From Axinella damicornis (lineage: Eukaryota; Porifera; Demospongiae; Axinellida; Axinellidae): a stretch of 64,000 nt of DNA. Under the pieces are notes generated by a model that worked only from the letters and a program-made list of their open reading frames with translations, did not search any database and was not told the origin of the DNA. The position numbers and the translations under genes were made by a program. The DNA lies in assembly GCA_963931865.1 (NCBI GenBank), contig OZ007506.1, forward strand, positions 4,998,696 to 5,062,695, in the 5' to 3' direction. Shown in pieces: positions 1-10,475 of this stretch; position 1 is the first letter of the stretch, and each line of letters begins with the position of its first letter.

Positions 1-3000
1 TACCTTGTTCGCTCCTTCCGTCTCATCCTGCCCTTCTTCCCTACCGCCACCATGGAGAGGGTGGACAAAGAGGGCCAAGTGGTCACCGCCAAGGCAAGAC
101 TAACATGATGGGTACTTGTACGTTGCAGACTCCTTGGCTGCAGGCTTATTTCCTCATTTCATGCTGTTTAACGCTCAACAAGAGTAACAATAGGTTAATT
201 GTAGGAAAGGTCGCCCGGTGTTTGTTGAGGACGTGACTAAAACACGGAATGGACTGGAAAATGGACCGAGTGTTCCATGCCCCAGACACCGTCCACTTGA
301 TCGCCCAGTGAACTACAGTTTAGTAGCATAGGTCCACAGTGTAACAGACAATTGCCAGTACCCAGGTCTGCAGCCATGGATGAACTTGTGGCTGCGGGGT
401 TGGTATCACTATAAGCTCTGAATCTGAGGACATCGCCGAGTGCCATGATTGCCTTGGAGTCTTTTGTATTTAACAGGCAGTAGTAGCCTACATTTGTTGC
501 ACCTAGGTAGATCGAAGTAGCCATTCATGTAATTGTGATTGTCCATGATTGTGCGGACCTGTGGTACTGGTGACCGTCTGCAGGACTAGCCTCGTTCCCA
601 GGCTCCCCAGCTTTTTGTCACATACTGACAAAGGGCTGGGGAGGAGCCTTTGGTACTATAATAAACTGCACAACCAGACACACAGTGTCTGGCGCATGTA
701 AAACTCAGTCCATTTTTCTGGTCCATTTTCCAGTCCGTTCCATGTTTTAGTCACGTCCGTTTGTTGAAGCGGCCTCTTGGAAATTCTGAACTCACCGAAA
801 TCTTCGGTGAACTAGCATCTCCTTTACATGGACATGGCAAGCAATCCAGCCAGATCAGCTTAGACCGACCAGTTGTGGCCAGCATTTGTGATGATTCAAA
901 ATTCATTTGGCATACAACTTAAAGTTGTTTCTGCAGCTGCGATCTTTGTTCTACCATTCCCACAGCGGTATACGTCCCCAAACTCCAAGTGTTTACCTGA
1001 CCTGTCATAGAGGTCCTAACAGCTGGAAGATGGGGAAACTTCCATTCTTCATGGAGACTAGAGGCAAAAAAATTTTCTCCCAAAAATAAAAAGGATTTAG
1101 TCACATTCGTCAACCTCTCGAAAAAGCTAAGAAACAAGGAGAATGCCATTAACCAGGCTCAGTCCCATCCCATTGAAAAATGTAGAATTTAGGGATGGGA
1201 TGGGACTGAGCCTGGTTAATGGCATTCTCCTTGTTTCTTAGCTTTTTCGAGAGGTTGAATAATTCCGAATGTGACAGGCCATCACAAAATGTAAGCACTA
1301 GTCTTTCTCTGTGGTAGCGCGGAACTTGTAGCAAGTGGTCCAAATTGGACAACTCTGTTCGCCTTTGTATGCATGGGCTGCTCTGGATCGCAAGGACTTT
1401 TCATGAGCTAAGAAGAGCTCGTTATATGTGTTAGACTGTGAATACATCTAGATTGTACGTGCATTTGAATTCATTACTATAACCACCCCCCAATAAGAAA
1501 CCTTAGTTTGTTGCTGGTTACCTGGCCATGAGAATCATGAAGGTCATGTGTTTAAACGCATATACACACACTCACAGTCACTAGCCACAATGCTGTCGGT
1601 GATTCCCCTAGCAGCACGTGGACCCACCCAGATCTTCATATTCGACATCCACGCTCTGCAGGAGCGGTTCTACTTCAGCGACCAGGTTATTCCAAGGTGC
1701 ATAGACTGTTCTTGGTTGCCTCTGGGAGTTGGGGACAGGAAAGTAGGGAATAAGGGGGTGCTTTTCCACTATCTCGCCTTCCTCTTCCTCAGAATATTGG
1801 ACCATTTCTCACTGAAATGTATACTACTAGTATAGTAGCATTTGGAGGACAAATGTTCACTTTATTTTGCCCAGGCCTCAATCAGAGTAATCCAATCTGT
1901 GTTGGAAGTGCAGTGTGTGTATTGTATGTACGTGTGAGTGGTTCACTAGGAATCACATGGAGACACCTACATAGAGCGTAGGATTTATCTTTGGCCAAAC
2001 GTTGTGCACGTACCCCATTTCATTGATCAAACACCACCCTCACGTAGTTGCCACCCTTGAATTGTGGCCACTCTTAGTGGCAGTGTGAAACGGTTGTAGT
2101 CAGAAATCTTGGTACGCCTTCCCAGAGTGGTGAAACATTTCTTACAAGATCAAGGGGCAACCGCACTCCTGGTAGCCGCGGTTAAACAGTAGCACAAGCT
2201 AAGAGTGACAGTTCGTTCCAATTATCACACATCAGTGAGTACCATGATAGCTATAGCTATATAGGGAAGATTTAGAGTGCTCTCAAGTACTGAATATAAC
2301 CATTCATAGCCGCGTTGCAACCCTGGTTGTGACTCGCCGTAGCAATCTCACAATATGTTCCAATTAACGCACATGCCACGTGGCAACCACGCTCAGTTGA
2401 TCGTGAGCAATGGCAACCAAAAGGAAGACAAGACATTATTACAGCACTAGTAGTAACCACACTCCTAGTAGGGCAAGCTGAGTTTTTCATAGCGATGCAA
2501 TGTCCAAGGGGGTAGATACTACGAGAAAGGTCCATCCATCTGATCCATAGCCCTTTGTCCATGTGCAAGCAAGAAACGTCATGCATTGGCCACTCCATAT
2601 TATTTTATCCCCTATACACATGCACACACACGTACAGGCTGATCTCTGCCATACCTCTGTTGATCCGGGAACTGCATTCCCTCCCGGACACCGACAATCT
2701 CTCAGTTGCATTCCCAGATGAGGGGGCATACAAACGCTTCCACTCGGACCTCCTAATGTGGCCCTCCATCACCTGCATTAAGGTGCGCGACGGGGACAAG
2801 AGAGTGGTCAACATCAAAGATGGTAAGGAAAAGGAGTTGGAGGTTCCTTCGTTTACCCAACTTTTCTTTGGAATATGTGTAGCTTTAACTCATTGTTTCT
2901 CTCCTGCACTGATATGAGTGTTACAATAGTAGTGTTGAAATGGGGACGTTTATGTGGTTTAACCCTTTGCCACCCACAGATTATGGAGGTCAGTTTTTTA

Positions 3001-4888
3001 GCTTGTAATTTACTTAATCATACCCTAGATAAGGTTCCCATTGGTTTTCAGGCTCAAAACTTCACACAGAACTGCACACAGCCATGCTTTCCACATTCAT
3101 GATTCTGACCACACCCACTCATTAACGTGTACGCGATCAAGATGCTCGGGCGATGGTAACTCGCTCTAGCAGAAAAATCAGCCTTGAACACTGGAATTCG
3201 AGGCTCTGCAAGGTGAGACCACTTTTCTAGGCGCATTTATGCTTAAAACCCAAGATTTGGCCTACCCGGCTCCAACCAAGGGCTGTTGAAAGCTGAGCCC
3301 AGACACGGCCATGCTATTTGCACCCTTTGGGTGCACCCACCCACCTCCCCCTTCCCCGCCCTTTCTGCTGGTACAGATCTCGAGCCTATCTCCCAAGGAT
3401 ATTGCCAGATGTGACGTCATGAAGCTGAAAGTCTCATGACGCCATATGATGTCATTGGGTGGGAATTAATTGATACGTAAGTTGTACAACCCTTTTGTGC
3501 CCAATGATTTTACATGACATTGTGAGACATTCAACTTCGTGATGTCACTTCCGCAGAAAGGGTGGGATAGGGGGAGGTGGGTGGGTTCACCTGAATGCAT
3601 GGCCATGTCTAGGAGCACATTAAGTAAGCTGTAGAATGCCCTTGGTTAACTGGCGCTGGCCATTTTTGGCTGAACTTAGAAAAACAGCCGTCTCACCTTG
3701 TTGGGCCTCCATTTCCAGTATTCAAGGCCTGTTTTTTAGTTGGTATTGACTTCATGGATTAGTGGGTGTGGTTAGGGTCACATACATGTACATGGCTGGA
3801 ATTACCGGTACTCTGGGAGCAGTTTCGAGTCAATGATGTGTCGTCCAGATGCTAAATACTATACAAGAAGGGTCTAATCCTGAACATTTGAGGTCTCTAT
3901 AGGCAGAAAGCTGTGGGTGGGAAGGTTAAGTAAATGTCTGATGATTTGTGTTTTGGGATGAATGTTTTGGAATGTACACACACATCACTTACTGTCAGGT
4001 GAGCCGCAGGGCAGACATGTGGTGATAGTGGACGATCTGGTACAAACAGGGGGAACCCTCATCGAGTGTGCCAAGGTAGAGCACCACTTGCAGTCTCCAA
4101 CAATATGTACTGCACTCTCCTGGTGTTAAATATGTCAAGCATGCACATGTTGTGGAGTGTATCACACGGCATTACTAGTTAGTCTATCATGCTAGACCAT
4201 TCTCTCACAGTGCAGGAAGTTGGGGCAGGGCGTAGGGAAAGTGAACTGTAAACTGTACGCCCTGCCCACAAATTCCCGAGGGAGAGAACTGGTCTATCAA
4301 CATGGTGGGCATGTGATGCCAAACCAAGCTGTGTCATTAGATCTAGCCTTAGGCCATCAATTTAAGCAAGGATTATCAGGAAGTAACTTGCATCCAGAAG
4401 AGGCAACCAGATTTCATGCCATTTCTGGGAGTGAAATAATATTATGCTAACACAAACACTCAATGAAGCTGGTACAAACCCAGCAAGAGCGCATGATGAC
4501 AGTGTTGTCATTGATGATGATGTCATGATGTGCTCTTGACCCAGCTATTGACCAGCTAACTTTTGGTTATGACCATGCCATGATGGCATCATGCAAGTCC
4601 ATCATTTGTCTTGCTGAATTGTAACCAACTAATGCTTTACATTCCTGCCAGGCATTGAGATTGTGTGGTGCTACCACCATCAGCCTCTTCGTGACACACG
4701 CTGTGTTCCCGCAGGACTCGTGGAAGAAGTTCACAAGATCAGAGACTGAATTTGCCAATTTCTGGATCACAGATTCCATTCCACATGCTGTATCCATTGC
4801 ACAGAACAAACCTTTCAAACTCATCTCTCTCTGTGATATCATTGCTGACTCGTTACTAGGATACGACCTTCTGAGTTGCAACCAGTAG
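1..4888 (+). CDS. Ribose-phosphate pyrophosphokinase (PRPP synthase), plant/protist-type, 5' partial
   Basis: Makes 5-phosphoribosyl-1-pyrophosphate from ribose-5-phosphate and ATP for nucleotide and NAD synthesis in the cytosol. Exons: 1-93, 1578-1696, 2638-2822, 3999-4075, 4652-4888 (stop TAG); phases agree across all joins. The conserved blocks [41 protein letters not shown] and [16 protein letters not shown] are followed by the PRPP-binding loop [17 protein letters not shown] (exon 4) and FVTHAVFP...FWITDSIP (exon 5). From memory, this matches plant PRS4-type synthases better than animal PRPS1/2, whose PRPP loop differs. The N-terminus lies upstream of the window. The first intron appears to be GC-AG (donor GC at 94-95). 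Assignment to the synthase family is firm; the plant-type subclass is a memory-based inference. Confidence 0.88.
229..758. mobile_element. MULE-like MITE with 9-bp target duplication
   Basis: Terminal inverted repeats begin GGACGTGACTAAAAC at 229 and end in the exact complement at 758; with a few mismatches they extend to about 45 bp. The element is flanked by the 9-bp direct repeat GTTTGTTGA at 220-228 and 759-767. It is 530 bp long, has no coding capacity and lies in the first PRPP synthase intron. Nine-base duplications are typical of Mutator-like elements. A fragment of the GTTCCCAGGC family (about 587-655) sits inside it. Confidence 0.85.
1100..1275. repeat. Near-perfect long hairpin (foldback MITE)
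   Basis: Arms 1111-1173 and 1195-1257 are, as far as I can read, perfect 63-bp inverted copies around a loop of about 21 bp. The palindrome resumes outside them with GTCACATTCG at 1100-1109 and CGAATGTGAC near 1266-1275; the right side has about 6 extra bases. The position is intron 1 of the PRPP synthase gene. I saw no clear target duplication. Confidence 0.85.
2963..3745. mobile_element. TTAA-flanked MITE plus an inverted diverged copy
   Basis: Unit 2963-3465 starts TTAA-CCCTTTGCC and ends at a TTAA at 3466-3469. It is a close copy of 48948-49450, sharing the stretch beginning CACAGATTATGGAGGTCAG and the GGTGCACCCACCCACCTCCCC block. From about 3490 to 3745 the same sequence returns in inverse orientation and more diverged (for example the GGAGGTGGGTGGGTTCACC block and the gatgtcac/cattcaac block), so the region is a large imperfect inverted repeat. 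TTAA ends suggest a piggyBac-related origin. It lies in PRPP synthase intron 3. Confidence 0.7.
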
Positions 4889-5004
4889 CACTCACATATA
4901 GCACACTTTTGTATATAACTATAGTAGCTATTGTGATTGTACTGCTAAATTAATTTCGATTCTCGTCTCACACCGACATACTTCTTGTCTGTAGGCTCCA
5001 TTCG

Positions 5005-5379
5005 AATCCCTTGGGTTCGAATCCCAGCTGGTCCCAGAATTTTTCTGTGGATTGCTCTCTCTCTATCTCTTCAAAGCTTACATCAGTCATTCCACCCAGG
5101 CCCGTAACCCCGTCCACAGCTAAGGGATCTCCACTTACAATTATAAGGCAGTGTAAAAATGAATGTGAAAGACAATCTAGCCTGCACTGCTATATGCAGA
5201 CTTGCTTCCGCTCCTCTGCCGTGGGCCCAGTGGCTTAGTGGTAAGAGCGTCTGACTAGTACTCAGAAGGTCTTGGGTTCGAATCCCAGCTGGTCCCAGAA
5301 TTTGAAAAATTTTTCTGTAGATTTCTCTCTGTCTCTCCAAAGCTTACATCAAACACCTGCCTACATAGAACCTTGAATT
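5005..5379 (+). mobile_element. Dimeric tRNA-derived SINE with 12-bp target duplication
   Basis: The full second unit begins at 5223 with a tRNA-like head: A box TGGCTTAGTGG, B box GGTTCGAATCC, and an anticodon-type loop CTAGTAC that would read AGT (Thr). It is followed by a pyrimidine-rich tail ending CAAAGCTTACATC. A 5'-truncated copy of the same head end and tail precedes it at about 5005-5095. The pair is flanked by AGGCTCCATTCG at 4993-5004 and 5380-5391, which looks like a retrotransposition target duplication. The acceptor stem of the head carries a mismatch, so a functional tRNA is unlikely. Confidence 0.75.
5223..5297 (+). tRNA. tRNA-Thr(AGT)-like head of the SINE (not a functional tRNA call)
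   Basis: It can be folded as a cloverleaf: acceptor GGGCCCA/TGGTCCC with one C-T mismatch, anticodon stem TCTGA/TCAGA with loop CTAGTAC, and T arm around GGTTCGAATCC. Because the same 3' sequence recurs at 5010-5060 with a common tail, it is treated as the RNA polymerase III promoter region of a SINE. Confidence 0.4.
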
Positions 5380-5637
5380 AGGCTCCATTCGTAATGAAAA
5401 ACTGATCTTTGATAACCAGACTACCAACTTGATCATCCACTATAGCTGTAGTCTTTCCACATGTATGGTGGACCCTCACGGTCATCCACATGCAGGATAC
5501 AAAATTACAGACTCTTGGATGTGAAGGGCTTCAACCAGACATAGTTCCACAGCTATTGTTCTTGACAGTCCTCCATATTAGAATTGAACTTGAAGTGATT
5601 TTTATCCATACTGGAAGCAATATCCCACTAACCTCGA

Positions 5638-6154
5638 TCATCCCCCCTTGTCTCAACTCCCGCTTGAGCAGCTTCAACAAGCCATGGCTTAGCTCGTCTA
5701 CCTTCAGCCTCTTTTTTTTTCCGAGCACTTCGTGCAGGCACTAGTGGGAGGGGCTACACGATCAACTGCCTCCCGCGCGCGCCCCGTCCTCCATGCGCGC
5801 GCCCCGACGAAGATGCTTTTAGGGGAGGGTCTGCGAAGGAGATTAAGGCGCGCGTGACAGCAAGAAGGGTTTGAGTTGAGTTCTAAAGTTGAAACTCCGT
5901 CCCCAACTTTGCTGCCTGACTTCTAACTAGCTGGTGAGCCGTAATCTCACCCCGATGCATATCAGATTACGTCATTTTCATGCAGGGGTCTGATAACTCT
6001 TGTCACATTTTCATGCTCTGATAGAATGATGCGAATAAACTGTACCCCACACAAATTGTTTGTGTTGTTTTGGCCATATTTGAAAGCCAAGCTGTCTTCC
6101 AGCATCTTCTATAGCAGCAACAATCTCATCGGCTTTTTCCTTAGACACAACCAT
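5638..6154 (-). CDS. Possible small two-exon gene, unrecognised
   Basis: On the minus strand an ATG at 6154 opens a frame beginning MVVSKEKADEIVAAIEDAGR that stays open to about 6055 and has a coding-like composition. A second open stretch (about 5745-5638), with CTAG upstream as a possible acceptor and GTTAGT downstream as a possible donor, reads either a Lys-rich helix-like frame (KKKRLKVDELSHGLLKLLK) or an Ala/Arg-rich one. I do not recognise the protein, the joining intron is not certain, and no terminal exon was found. A GC-rich, CpG-containing stretch lies between the two at 5760-5860. This may also be chance coding-like sequence. Confidence 0.22.
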
Positions 6155-6558
6155 CTGTTAGCTGTGGACACCCTATTGGTAACCACAATTCCATTATGGT
6201 TGTCTCTGTATGAATTCCTGTGGAGAACACGAAAATGTGACAAACCTTCCCCGTGCATGATACTGGAAGCGGGCCCGGGTTGGTTGGATCTGGGACTGAG
6301 ACTAGCCCTGTACTAGGAGTCTAGGATTTGGTACTGTAGGTAGGGAGTCTGTATAGGAAAGCTCAGAGGACCTGTATAATTTATGAAGTACTAAATAATT
6401 CATGAAGTTTAATTGATGGGAGGACGTTAGGTAGATGTTGGTGATGGCGTTATGTGGAAAAAGTCCTTGCTAAGGAGCAACCTTGGGTGAGTACTGGAAG
6501 ATAGTTATAAGAGTAGCATCAAGCAGTTATAGGCGGGCGATGGATGAATGTGCTTTGT

Positions 6559-6610
6559 TAGCCTTGTTCCCAGGCGCTCGGCAATTGCCAAGCACCTGGG
6601 AACGAGGCTA
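6559..6610. mobile_element. Short GTTCCCAGGC-family MITE (about 52 bp)
   Basis: An almost perfect palindrome: TAGCCTTGTTCCCAGG... and its complement CCTGGGAACGAGGCTA enclose only about 20 bases. Flanking sequences GTGCTTTGTT and GTGATTTGTC match at 8 of 10 positions, consistent with an aged 10-bp target duplication. Confidence 0.7.
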
Positions 6611-7265
6611 GTGATTTGTCTACCCATAATCAAGACTGCTGACCCAACACATATGCAAGTGCTACCAGGCCTCTTCCCTATTTCACCAGGGCCTGGGAAT
6701 AAGACTGCAGTCACCGCTACCAGAAAGGCCCAGCACATGGTAAATCGCCCAAGTACGTGTCCTGGTAAGATTATAACACATAGGTGTACAGTATGCATGC
6801 TACTGCAGTACATGTAGTTGTTTCTGTGCAACTTGTGAAAGGCATGGCAATTGTTACTTATGTTGCTGTCACGGTGATGCTGATCTTAAGTTTAGCAGCC
6901 CAATCTGAAATATGGACAACTTACAGTTGACTTTCTACCACATTCAAGATAGGTATTACTTCAAGCCAAAATGTAAAACAAACACATGCCTAAGCTTGCT
7001 GTGGGCTACAGCAGCAGTTGCAGCTTCCTTTGTCTGCAGTGCGTGCCTTGCAATCATGGAGAAATAACCTCAGAAAAGCTTAATTCTTCCTCTGTGCACA
7101 TTTAGTGTATACGAAGGAACTATAATTCACAAGGAGGTTATGTTTTTACAGGTTGAGCCATACGGGATTGTCAAAGGTGGTACATGCAGTTAGAAAATGG
7201 GAAACTGTTGCAGGGTAAGCAACCAGATATGTGACATTAATGGTTGATGACTCAAAGGGCCTTAA

Positions 7266-7690
7266 CTTGCACCGTGGGCCAGCACTCAATACATTTGTAG
7301 GTGCTCTTCTCCCACAGCATTAACGTTCGCTCCTCAGGGGCCAGACTTGGTGGGGGAAAAACACATGGAGAGAGCCGTCTGGCAATTAAATTTAATAAAA
7401 TGACAATTAACCCAGAAGCCAAGCAATTGGGTGTCAGTGGTGGAGATCTGCCCCATGCTAACCTGGACTGCATGGATCTGAATTGTGGGACATCACACAC
7501 CATCAGTGCGCATATTTTCTCGAGGACCAGGGTGCCAAATACCTCTCTGGGGCCCTCGGTGGAGTCTATGAATCTCCCAAAACACCGAAGGATCTTGTGC
7601 CCCTTCTCCCCTACTATAATTATAATGGGGGACCCCCCTTACAACCTCCCTCCCGCCAGGTTTACACTTTAGTGAGGAGTGCCAAAGGCA
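7266..7690. repeat. Dispersed repeat related to the 17.6-18.2 kb element
   Basis: Shares with 17650-18070 the stretch around CTCTTCTCCCACAGCATT, the GGCCAGACTTGGTGGGG block and CACATGGAGAGA, followed by less conserved sequence. A TTAA lies at 7262-7265. Long open frames here read through repeat sequence in both copies with poor conservation, so no protein is called. Confidence 0.55.
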
Positions 7691-8131
7691 CCCCTGTGAC
7701 ATTGAAGTAGTTTTGAGGTGCTTCCGCTACCTTGTGCATTCACTCTTAGCATATGCAAGTTACTTTCACATGTTCGAGTGGAACCCACACTCCTGGTAGC
7801 CAGTCAGCTGAGCCTGATTGCATCTAGATTGGACCGCGCTCGCATTTCATTCCAATTGACGCACACCTTACGTTAGCAATGACGACCAGCAGGAAGATGA
7901 TGGAGGGGCAAAAGTGCTCCTAACTCTGCCACCAAGGTGAGTTTCAGCACAGTAATTATACGCGCACGACAGTGGTCACGACAGTGGTCACGACAAAGTA
8001 GTCAGAATCCTGTAGGCCTTTCTGCGAGCTGTGAGGTTATTTTATTTAGCTATGTGGCACAATTTTCCCTTACTAGGAGTGTAGCTAACATGCACGGTTA
8101 GAATTATAAAACCAGATGTGTAATCTGTGAT

Positions 8132-8601
8132 ACAGAGGAGGTTGGACACATTTTCTGCGCACGTGACTACGCGCTGCACTTGAACGGGAATAATTGCGTG
8201 TTTTACATTCCTAACCTCGCCAGCCTCGTTCCCAAGTCAAGATCAATATGGCCTGGGACCGAGGGAAATCGAAATTGCCAACGAGAAGTGAAGCTACAGT
8301 TGGGCAGTTTGAAAGGTATACGGGTACGTTGAAGACGCTTCAAGTTTGGAAGGCTTCCAGTTAGAGTGCCGGGAGTGTGGCTTCTTCGCCATCCCACAGG
8401 GCCGATCCTTCAAGAGGCCGTACAGCCTAAGCGACCCAGGGGTTGAACGGGGTTGACGTCATATTTGGAATCTACTCTACTGGAGCTTTCGAATGATGCC
8501 AAGTTTGTCGAGATACTCGTAAAGACTACTGAGAACACAATTCGGTATAGTAAACCTCCTTATAAATTCGTTAGTCACATGACCGTGTCCAACCTCCTCT
8601 G
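8132..8601. mobile_element. hAT-like MITE with 8-bp target duplication
   Basis: Inverted ends ACAGAGGAGGTTGGACAC and GTGTCCAACCTCCTCTG enclose 470 bp. They are flanked by TCTGTGAT at 8124-8131 and 8602-8609. An 8-bp duplication fits the hAT superfamily. The target sequence (taatctgtgat...taaagtg) is itself the start of a unit of the 131-bp tandem array that follows, so the element landed inside the array. A degenerate GTTCCCAGGC fragment is nested near 8220-8270. Confidence 0.85.
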
Positions 8602-8609
8602 TCTGTGAT

Positions 8610-10475
8610 TAAAGTGCATGGTCTGCTCTATTTTACCCACCTGCCATGTGCATTCAATTGTGGTTAGAATGTTTCTTTCACTGGTACATGTATGATGGTT
8701 AGCATCAGATAACATGCAAGAGCCATGACAATGAAGTTGATTTCTCTATTCTCCTTATTGTGCTATTGGACCATGTGCATCCATTCTTCCTCAGCGTGTA
8801 AGTTACTTTTCAATTGTTCATGCATGATTAGCATTATAACTAGTCTCAGTCCTAGACCCAACCAACCCCAGCACGGATTGCTTTTAGTATCTGCGTTATA
8901 CTGGAAGCGATACACGCGCTGGATAAACGGTCTGGGAACGAGACTACATTATAACACAAGTTGTGTAATCTGTGACATTAAGTGGTTTGCTCTGTTTCTA
9001 TTTTGGTGCTTTCGGACCTTGTGCATCCACTCTTCCTCAGCCTGTAAGTTACTTTTCACTGTTTCATGGATTGTTAGCATAGTAATCTGTGATGAACGAT
9101 CTGTGACATTAAGTGCTCTGCTCTGTTTCTATTTTGGTGCTTTCGGACCATGTGCATCCATTCTTCCTCAGCGTGTAAGTTACTTTTCAATTGTTCATGC
9201 ATGATTAGCATTATAACTAGTCTCAGTCCTAGACCCAACCAACCCCAGCACGGATCGCTTTTAGTATCTGCGTTATACTGGAAGCGATACACGCGGTGGA
9301 CAAACGGTCTGGGAACGAGACTACATTATAACACAAGTTGTGTAATCTGTGACATTAAGTGGTTTGCTCTGTTTCTATTTTGGTGCTTTCGGACCTTGTG
9401 CATCCACTCTTCCTCAGCCTGTAAGTTACTTTTCACTGTTTCATGGATTGTTAGCATAATAACCTGTGATGAACGATCTGTGACATTAAGTGGTCTGCTC
9501 TGTTTCCATTTTGGTGCTTTCGGACCTTGTGCATCCACTCTTCCTCAGTATGTAAGTTACTTTTCACTGTTTCATGGATTGTTAGCATAAGAACCTGCAT
9601 GTGATGAACGATCTGTGACATCAAGTGGTCTGCTCTGTTTCTATTTTGGTGCTTTCGGACCTTGCATGTGCCTTCACTCTTCCTCAGTCTGTAAGTTACT
9701 TTTCACTGTTTCATGGATTGTTAGCATAATAACCTGTGATGAACGATTTGTGACATTAAGTGGTTTGCTCTGTTTCCATTTTGGTGCTTTCGGACCTTGT
9801 GCATCCACTCTTCCTCAGTATGTAAGTTACTTTTCACTGTTTCATGGATTGTTAGCATAATAACCTGTGATGAACGATCTGTGACATTAAGTGGTTTGCT
9901 CTGTTTCCATTTTGGTGCTTTCGGACCTTGTGCATTCACTCTTCCTCAGCCTGTAAGTTACTTTTCACTGTTTCATGGATTGTTAGCATAGTAACCTGTG
10001 ATGAACGATCTGTGACATTAAGTGCTCTGCTCTGTTTCTATTTTGGTGCTTTCGGACCATGTGCATCCATTCTTCCTCAGCGTGTAAGTTACCTTTCAAT
10101 TGTTCATGCATGATTAGCATTATAACTAGTCTCAGTCCTAGACCCAACCAACCCCAGCACGGATCGCTTTTAGTATCTGCGTTATACTGGAAGCGATACA
10201 CGCGGTAGATAAACGGTCTGGGAACGAGACTACTTTATAACACAAGTTGTGTAATCTGTGACATTAAGTGGTTTGCTCTGTTTCTATTTTGGTGCTTTCG
10301 GACCTTGTGCATTCACTCTTCCTCAGTATGTAAGTTAATTTTCACTGTTTCATGGATTGTTAGCATAATAACCTGTGATGAACGATCCGTGACATTAAGT
10401 GGTTTGCTCTGTTTCCATTTTGGTGCTTTCGGACCTTGTGCATCCACTCTTCCTCAGTATGTAAGTTACTTTCTC
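8610..10475 (+). repeat. 131-bp minisatellite array with a higher-order 246-bp unit
   Basis: About eleven copies of a unit containing TGCTCTGTTTCTATTTTGG, GGTGCTTTCGGACC and TCTTCCTCAG...GTAAGTTAC. The GGTGCT landmark falls near 8759, 9005, 9136, 9382, 9513, 9648, 9783, 9914, 10045, 10291 and 10422. Spacing is 131-135 bp except for three 246-bp steps. Each longer step contains a 106-bp MITE plus its 9-bp target duplication. Open frames across the array are by-products of the period and are not called as genes. Confidence 0.9.
8841..8946. mobile_element. 106-bp GTTCCCAGGC-family MITE, co-amplified within the array
   Basis: Ends TAGTCTCAGTCCTAGAC and GTCTGGGAACGAGACTA, flanked by CATTATAAC at 8832-8840 and 8947-8955. 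The same element with the same flanks recurs at 9218-9323 and 10127-10232, so one insertion was duplicated along with its host unit. Confidence 0.85.

Noticed and set aside
5223..5297. Functional tRNA-Thr gene
   Set aside because: The acceptor stem has a mismatch, the same 3' half recurs upstream with a shared tail, and the whole is bounded by a retrotransposition-type duplication, so SINE is the better explanation.
7301..7710. A 123-codon plus-strand ORF
   Set aside because: It lies in a dispersed repeat shared with 17.6-18.1 kb. The reading frame is not conserved between copies, and no domain is recognised.
8610..10475. CRISPR-like array
   Set aside because: Units are contiguous and 131 bp long without unique spacers, and the DNA is eukaryotic.
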